From Puccinia triticina (Eukaryota; Basidiomycota; Pucciniomycetes; Pucciniales; Pucciniaceae), in contig NC_070565.1 of NCBI RefSeq assembly GCF_026914185.1, forward strand, positions 6,634,001-6,698,000: 64,000 nucleotides of DNA, in the 5' to 3' direction. The notes under the pieces are model-generated. The model was not told the origin of the DNA and made no database searches. It saw only the letters and a list, made by a program, of their open reading frames with translations. Positions 57,710 through 64,000 of the stretch are shown here, in pieces; position 1 is the first letter of the stretch; every line of letters begins with the position of its first letter. Position numbers and translations under genes: made by a program.

Positions 57710-60700
57710 TCTGCCGCTGTCTGTCGAAGAAAGTTGTGTGTGTGTGTGTGTTTTAGTCAGGAAACTATAAAAATCCAGCTCATCAATCACGCATCAAGGA
57801 AATCACTTTTCAAAGGAACTAGAGATTATAAAACGCTGAGAGTTAAGGGTAGGAGAAGGTGACACTGCCTGAAGGTTTAATATAAAAAGTCTGAGGGGGG
57901 GGGGGGGGGGGGGGGGGGGGGAGAAGCTCTTTCCAGCTCCTTCGCCGCGGCTGATGATGACTATTAATAGATCACTGGAGGAGATCCCACAAGGTCAGGC
58001 CACACAGTGATCGAGGGCGGGTTCAGGGTCAGCCGCGATTCCAGCCGGCACACATACACACACACACAAACACACACCCGCAGCCCGCTTCTTTTCTCCA
58101 CAGCAGAGTAGAGGAAACGTTGCTGGAAAAGTAAGGCCCCAAGGAGGCCAGGCTGCGTCACTGGTCAGGCGTTGGTTGATTTATATGCATAGGCCGAAAG
58201 AGGGGTGGCAGTGGGAGGAGGAGGAGAGAAGATCGTCAATAGATCATCCACCCCAACTTCTTCCAACCCTTCCATCTTTTTTTTTTTATAAAATAGGATG
58301 ATGTATGCATATCATCAATGTTTTTCCCTTATTAACCTGGCCCCTGGGTCTTGGCAAACACGTAGATATGTTGAAAGGGTTGCGGATTGGATCAGGCAAT
58401 CTTCGTCCCGAGAGGACAGAGCGGCGATCATGATTCGACAGAGAAAGAACGCCCGAAAAAGGCAGAAGCCAAGGACGAACTATATATGATGGACAGCCTA
58501 CTTCATCCGCCAACGATCACGCCCAGAGGCGCATGCTCAGAGTCCCAACGAACTCGGCTCGCAACAAACAGTCACACAGGCTATGATGGAGGGGATGCCG
58601 AGGGATGGTGCAGTCCGGGCAGGCAGGGTCGACGATAATTCAAAACAAAAGATTCGATGGTTCGATGTTGCCTCGGCTGAGTCTGGGATCTCTGCAAACG
58701 TTGGCTTGCAGCTATTTTTACCAGCCGGGATGGATGTCGGCTGGAAAGGGCTTGGTCTCTGGTCTTGACATTTTTCGAGCCGGGGGTAATCCTCCCCCCC
58801 AGCAGCAGCAGCAGCAGCAGCAGCCAAGATCATCAGAGCCGAGCATACATTCAACCAGCATCGTCTCTGGGTTCAAAACAGGAAAGAAAAGGCGCGGCAG
58901 AAGTGGATCGGCCAGGCCAAGAGAGCCCAGGAAATTGCTGGGACACAAGAGTTGTGGAGAGCGCTGGGATGGGTGCAGATGAAGATGATCGATCCAGCCC
59001 CGAGGGAATCCTCCAAGAGGAAAGTGGCCTGCTTGGAAGCGAGTTAACCGGTCCTACAATATGCACGAGAATAATCTCTCTCATCCGGTGCGGGCTGGAA
59101 TTCCGGACATCCTCCCGGCCAAACATATTGCCAGACGTAATAGAAGAAGCGCCGGCCCCATCGCACGGACCACAAGCTATACATATGCCGGAGTGTGGGT
59201 TGCCCAATATAAATAAAGAAATCCTTCAGAAACAATTCACCCGACGATCTTCCCCCACAAGCCAGACATATAACGCTGGAAGCCTCTCCCCCGGTCGAGG
59301 GCCGAGCAGTTAAAAGAGGATAAACTGCCAGGGTGATGCGCACAGGCATCGTAAAACACACAGATGATGGGGTGTTTCTTTTTGAGGGGCCGGAAGTGCA
59401 TTCATGCAGAGAGCAGCTTGAGATCTGCAGAAAAGGAACATGGATATCACACTCACCAATTTGCTTCTAAGCCTGTTAAGTGTAGTAGTGGTTCGGAGCT
59501 TCAATTGAATCAATCTCCTTGACCGTCTTGGTAACAATACTCAGTTACAATAATAAAAACTATAAAAAAAAAGGAACTATGTCTGGATGGAATGTATAAA
59601 GAGCTATGTGTAGTTCGGCCCGGAGCGAGGGATTGATAGACTGGTGTGCTTGACCTGAAGCGTATCAGATCTGAGAGTTGAGCTTTACGAAGGTGATTAC
59701 AAATCGGGCAGGGGACGAGGATGTATGCTTGAGTTCGGAGACGGATGCAGATTCGCTGATCGAGATGATGGCTGTTCTCGCCTGGTACACGCGCAGAGGG
59801 GGAGAGAAAGCCCACTAGATGCAACCGATGCTTCGAGTCATTACTTCCTTGGCGGGGGTGATGGTAACTGGTATCTATTGAGATGCGGACAATCGTTTTC
59901 CTGATTTTGGGCGTGGGAGGCTGATTTGGGATCACTTGTTGAAGTGCATTGGTTTAAAATTCTACTTGTTGTACTACTATCAGGCTTGATTAATACCGTA
60001 GCGGCTACTCGGATCAGGGAACCTGTTTGGATTGTGAGGTAGATCCTTCTTCGATCAACAAGGATTTTGAAGCGGTTATATATATGTGTCAAGGCTTTGC
60101 TGCGATCTGCTATGGAGCTTGATTGCGAGCCGAGGATGATGTCGACGGAAAGAAGGCGCCGGACTTCAAATGTTAGAATGGGTGAAACCAGAGGTAGGCG
60201 ATGGGAGCTGGGAAGGCGGAATGAAGGCGTGCGGACGAGGGTTGAAGGAGTGTGCGGCTGGATGTTTGTGCGTGTGGCAGATGGACGAGGTGATGTGGGA
60301 CGATTGACGGAATGGATGCCAAGAGAATGCTAAACAAGAAGGTTTTTTTTTTTTTGTTGGGCCGAGTTTGCGCGCGCAAGGAGGCTGGGACTGTGATTAT
60401 AGATGTTTTGAGCGGCTACAACATACAATATTGGAGAAGAGAGTGACGAGGTGCTGAATATTAAGATCTTCGTAGACAAAGGCTGACGATTATTAGGGAT
60501 CAAAATGGCTCGGTATACACCTCTTTATTTGTGTAGATAGTCACTAGTGCCTGCTAGTTAACATGTGAACAAACCTGCATCTAAATAAATATCTTTATGC
60601 ACAAGGAACTGTGGGTGGGAATCGGCTGAGAAATCGTGTTGGTGGTGGTGGCGGCGGCTTGATGGGATGTGATCAAGGCCGAGAGAGCCTGGATGTCGGT

Positions 60701-63017
60701 TTAAGCTTGCAATCGGCTCTTCTGTTGAAGCAGGCCTCAGTTGGGGTTTTCTAGGGAGTAGCAATCGGCCGCAATGGTTACCATCGAGATCAAGCGAGGA
60801 GTAATAAAGAGCTCCAGAGTTCGATAGACATCATGTGCTCAGAAGAGACGGTGCAACTATGATATTTGGGGAGCTTGTTGAGTCTCTATGGGCCCTGAAA
60901 GAGGGAGTCCTTCTGGCTATCGACTATAGGAATAGTTGGAAGAGGAAGTGAATGAAAGCACGCCGCGATAAGGGATCGTTCGAAGAGTATAAAAATGAGG
61001 CTCGATAGACTACACTTTCTGAGAAGTCCCAGTTCGACCGGTTGTGAAAAGGGCTAGAGATGATGATTGGAGAGTTATAAGTTAAGAAAAATGATACATC
61101 GCAACTGGCCACTTCTCACCAAGCGAGCAAGAGAAACGTGATGGCCGATTACCCCGCGTCCTCATTGCGAGTGTTTCCATCGATTTCTATCTGCTGATGG
61201 GCAGTCTACTCCTCAGCTCTACACATACATCACCAGTCACATGAGCCCCGGATGCTCGATACATAGACCAGGCCGCAGGCACAGGATTAAAGCGGACACT
61301 TGCCAAGGGACCAATTGCTTCAAGAGCTGTATCCGGAACCGTTCCCTTATAAAGCGCAATTGGGCGATATCGGGTCTTGAAAGCTGTAAAGAATGATAAT
61401 GTAAGACCGACCTCGTCATATACATACACGGTAATCAGGACCACGTTAGAGAATCTGTTCGCTTAAGGAGTTGAGACACGGCGTGGACTACACACTGCAT
61501 GACGATGAGCTCGGCCGATGTCCATGAAGTGGCCGGCTCGTCGCGGATCCAAGGGCGGAGTCCACCCTCTTCTTCTTAATCTTATCGTTCCACTAGAGCC
61601 ACTAGAGCACTCAGCAGAAGGATCGCTGCGCACGTGAGCTTTTAAAGGACCGTCTATGTATAAGCTACGAAGGAGGTGGATGATATTTGACTACGGATGC
61701 AACTCGATAATGATCAATTCGGCTCCATATAACATGTTTGACAAGTTTTCAATAAACTATCGCAACCTCAACTGGATCAAGCTCATCATCACATCGGATT
61801 GTACCATCTTTACGTATCCATACACGCTGGGGGTACAAGCTTGCAGTATTCTGTCAGGGATAAAGCTGGATAAAGCTATCATAAATAAATAAATACATAT
61901 AAACAGCGCAGACCAACATCAGGCCATCAAACACGTTTTCTATAGCCGAGCCGCGTTGCTTCAAGTAACGTCCCCAATATGCTTCTCTTGGCAATCGATG
62001 GAATGATATGTCGGGCGCGGGTGACTGTGGAGGCTGGAGTTGAGCTGGTGGGAATCGGATACACATCCGTGACAGCACCAATCGATTTCTGTCTCATCAT
62101 CAGGCTCAATAGTAAAAACCAGAGCGGATCAGTGGCAGTCGATTGAGAGAGCTTATATCCCTATCTTATGCATCGAACTCAAGAATCCATCTCCGGCATA
62201 AGAACATATAAGGACGATCGGAGGACATCCCAGGGCAAGAAGTTCTTAGCTTAAGTACAAATCTTCGTGAGCACTTGCTGGCGAGAGCCATGTCGACAGG
62301 GTTGCTCGCCACAAAGGGACGAGGTTGTAATTGAACTTCGGACTCCGAAAAACACACTGTCCATCTAGTGATCTGGGTTCTTTTGTTTGCAACTTGCATA
62401 GAATTTTCCTGACAACTCCCTCGAGGCTCCCCTTAATTACCTAGCTTCCTTGTGGGCGCCTTGTCTATGTCATGATCCTCATCCGACAACATAGCTGAGA
62501 TAGGATAAAAAGGCAGGGTTAAAAAAAGTCGGCGCGATGTGAGAGCCACCAGCTGAATGAAGATCATTTCATCTGGGTAGGATTTTTCACTGCCCACTGA
62601 AATTTAGGATTGATTTTGGGATTCATCTTTTTCATTTATTATCATCCACATCTTTCAGTCTAAAAACATGACAAAAAAGATTAGTCATGTTTTTTTTTTT
62701 GGAATAGTATTAGCCCAGTTCACGTTGGGGCATTTTATGCCCCTGACTAAAATTGGTGTTGCTGATTGATAAAAAAGTAAGCTCAAAAAGCTTAAAAATG
62801 GCCGTGGGAGTCCAACTTTCAGCACGAGCTGACATTAGACGCGCATGATTGTAATGTGTCAAGAGTTGATGAAGCCAGTAAATAGTGGGGTTGTGATGGG
62901 ATTTGAGAAAAATTGTTGGAATATTTGCGTCTGGGTTGAGGTTACTAAGTGTGTAGGGAAAGGGGCCACAAATGGTCAAGGCAGGGATTGGGGTTGAGCT
63001 CTTTGGTGACCAAGCAT
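57710..63017. other. 5.3-kb region with no recognised gene
   Basis: The first ~200 bp hold the kinase leader with a C27 run on its coding strand (57895-57921 as G). A (CAG)n run lies at 58801-58824. Many open frames of 60-180 codons exist on both strands, but none shows family similarity, a signal peptide after a true ATG, or a consistent exon chain. Small or lineage-specific genes could be missed here. Confidence 0.4.
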
Positions 63018-63235
63018 CACCAGGAAAAATCAATTGTCACCAGACATCCGGTGACATCAAGCAACAATGGCTGTCACTTTTTGCCAGCTCTGGCACTACC
63101 ACAACTAGGCTACAATGGCCCCTTTGTTTCCTACAGGGGGCTGTACATGTGCAGCCAACGGTGCAACTGGTGGGTAGCTCAGTGGACTTAGGCTGATGTC
63201 ACCTGTAGTCCAGTGACAATTTATTTTTCCTGGTG
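63018..63235. mobile_element. MITE with CACCAGGAAAAA ends, copy 2
   Basis: Ends caccaggaaaaatcaattg and (inverted) caccaggaaaaataaattg match for about 45 bases including ggtgacatca. CAT occurs on both outer sides (63015-63017, 63236-63238). Same family as 46851-47227. Confidence 0.7.
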
Positions 63236-63674
63236 CATATTGCAATTGAGTTGGTTCGAACTTAACCCAAGTCCCTCGCTGCTGCGGGCGTCTGGTCTTG
63301 CGAAGCAAGCCTCCGATAGCCCTCGGCAGGAGGGACTTGCGCGCTATCACCCACTTTCGCAGAGCCTAGAATTTGAGTTTGGCTGGGTGGTTTTTTCAAA
63401 CCATCACAGTTCCTGGCCCTCTAAACTTAAAACCTTAAATATTTGCTTTGCACAAAGCCTTGCTTCTTGCGCGTCATCAGACACAATCTGAGTTACGCCA
63501 CACAACTCCTTCAAAGAGAAATGAATTATCAAAGTAAATAAAAAAATTGATTTTACTGAAGCCAAGTAGCAGAAGAGGTCCGTGCTCAATGACTTGGACA
63601 TATAGTTTTTTTTTCGACTTACAGTCAAGTCTCTGAGCCCTCGATCGCCGGCACAGACCCGACATCAAGACCGC
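63236..63674. other. Spacer before the satellite
   Basis: No supported gene. A GC-rich part around 63,260-63,350, then AT-rich sequence leading into the satellite. Confidence 0.4.
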
Positions 63675-64000
63675 ATAGCCCTCTGGATGACCGGTAAAGA
63701 CCGGTCATCGAGAGGGATATATACAACGCCCTGGATGACCGGTACAGACCGGTCATCGAATGGATATTTAGAACCTCTCAATGGCCAGTACAGATCGGCC
63801 ATCGAGAGTATACAACCCTCTCGATGACCGGTCTGTGCCGGTCATCGAGGGGACTTGACACACCCGATGACCGGGATTGACCGGTCATTGGAAGGACTCA
63901 ACCCTCTCGATGACCGGTACTGTGCCCTTCATCAAGAGGGCTTTATCCTCTCGATGACCGGAACATACTGGTCATTGAGAGGGTCGAGTCCCCTCGATGA
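63675..64000. repeat. Palindromic satellite, ~40-48 bp unit
   Basis: Seven to eight tandem units. Each contains an inverted pair such as tcgatgaccggt and accggtcatcga around a 3-6 nt centre, then a variable AT-containing spacer of 10-18 nt. Units differ by substitutions but keep the palindrome, some with paired changes (gatggcc... and ggccatc at ~63,780-63,810). The array runs past the window end. Confidence 0.85.

Noticed and set aside
55989..57770. 593-codon open frame on the plus strand
   Set aside because: It lies antisense to the kinase gene and is open because of GC-rich Ser/Pro/Arg codons on the other strand. It has no domain and no splice support, while the minus strand has clear kinase motifs.
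63675..64000. CRISPR-like array
   Set aside because: The organism is eukaryotic, the units vary, the spacers are short and themselves similar, and no cas gene exists. It is a palindromic satellite.

Overview
The window looks like a chromosome segment of a basidiomycete rust fungus (order Pucciniales, Puccinia-like). Genes are split by many short GT-AG introns, with exons as small as 17-22 nt. Conserved single-copy eukaryotic genes sit between large blocks of retrotransposon remnants, MITEs and satellite DNA, and several genes fit no family I know (one HMG-box-like, three secreted or otherwise uncharacterised). The lineage call is inferred from gene content and style; no rRNA or other marker is present.

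Layout. 1-1.4 kb: 5' part of an HMG-box-like gene on the minus strand, cut by the window edge. 2.0-5.9 kb: decayed DIRS-like retroelement with spliced gag and an RT/RNase H frame broken by TGA codons. 6.1-10.6 kb: tRNA-derived sequence, then LTR-retrotransposon (Gypsy-type) debris with an intact gag and a polypurine tract-LTR-PBS junction. 11.2-11.6 kb: MITE. 11.8-14.8 kb: complete 14-exon sugar transporter (minus). 16.2-17.6 kb: CCDC6-like coiled-coil gene (minus). 17.8 kb: mariner-type MITE. 19.3-20.0 kb: secreted Ala/Gly-rich protein (minus). 21.5-21.9 kb: foldback of tandem repeats. 22.2-24.2 kb: six-exon gene for a novel secreted protein. 25.7-26.5 kb: histidine-phosphatase (phosphoglycerate-mutase-like) gene. 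27.7-30.3 kb: large uncharacterised gene (minus). 31.6-33.2 kb: RanGAP (RNA1, minus) with a Harbinger-like MITE in its promoter. 34-38.7 kb: gene-poor, minisatellite and relics. 38.8-39.5 kb: RBX1/HRT1-like RING gene (minus), divergent from 40.2-43.7 kb BUR1/CDK9 kinase (plus). 44.8-47.7 kb: cluster of four inverted-repeat elements, one a 1.4-kb near-palindrome with an 8-bp target duplication. 48.2-51.5 kb: 11-exon ChAP (Chs5-Arf1 binding protein) gene. 52.2-54.9 kb: YML020W-like alpha/beta hydrolase (minus). 55.1-57.7 kb: HAL/NPR1-type kinase (minus). 58-63 kb: no gene recognised. 63.0 kb: MITE of the same family as one at 46.9 kb. 63.7 kb to the end: palindromic satellite running out of the window.

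The recognisable host genes are housekeeping: nuclear transport (RanGAP), ubiquitin ligation (RBX1), Pol II elongation (BUR1), Golgi-to-surface cargo export (ChAP), transporter regulation (HAL-type kinase), sugar uptake. They form no operon-like pathway. The secreted-protein genes are the lineage-specific part most likely to matter in host interaction, but that role is inference. Exon models were built by eye from splice signals, reading-frame phase and family similarity; where all exon lengths sum to a multiple of three this is stated.
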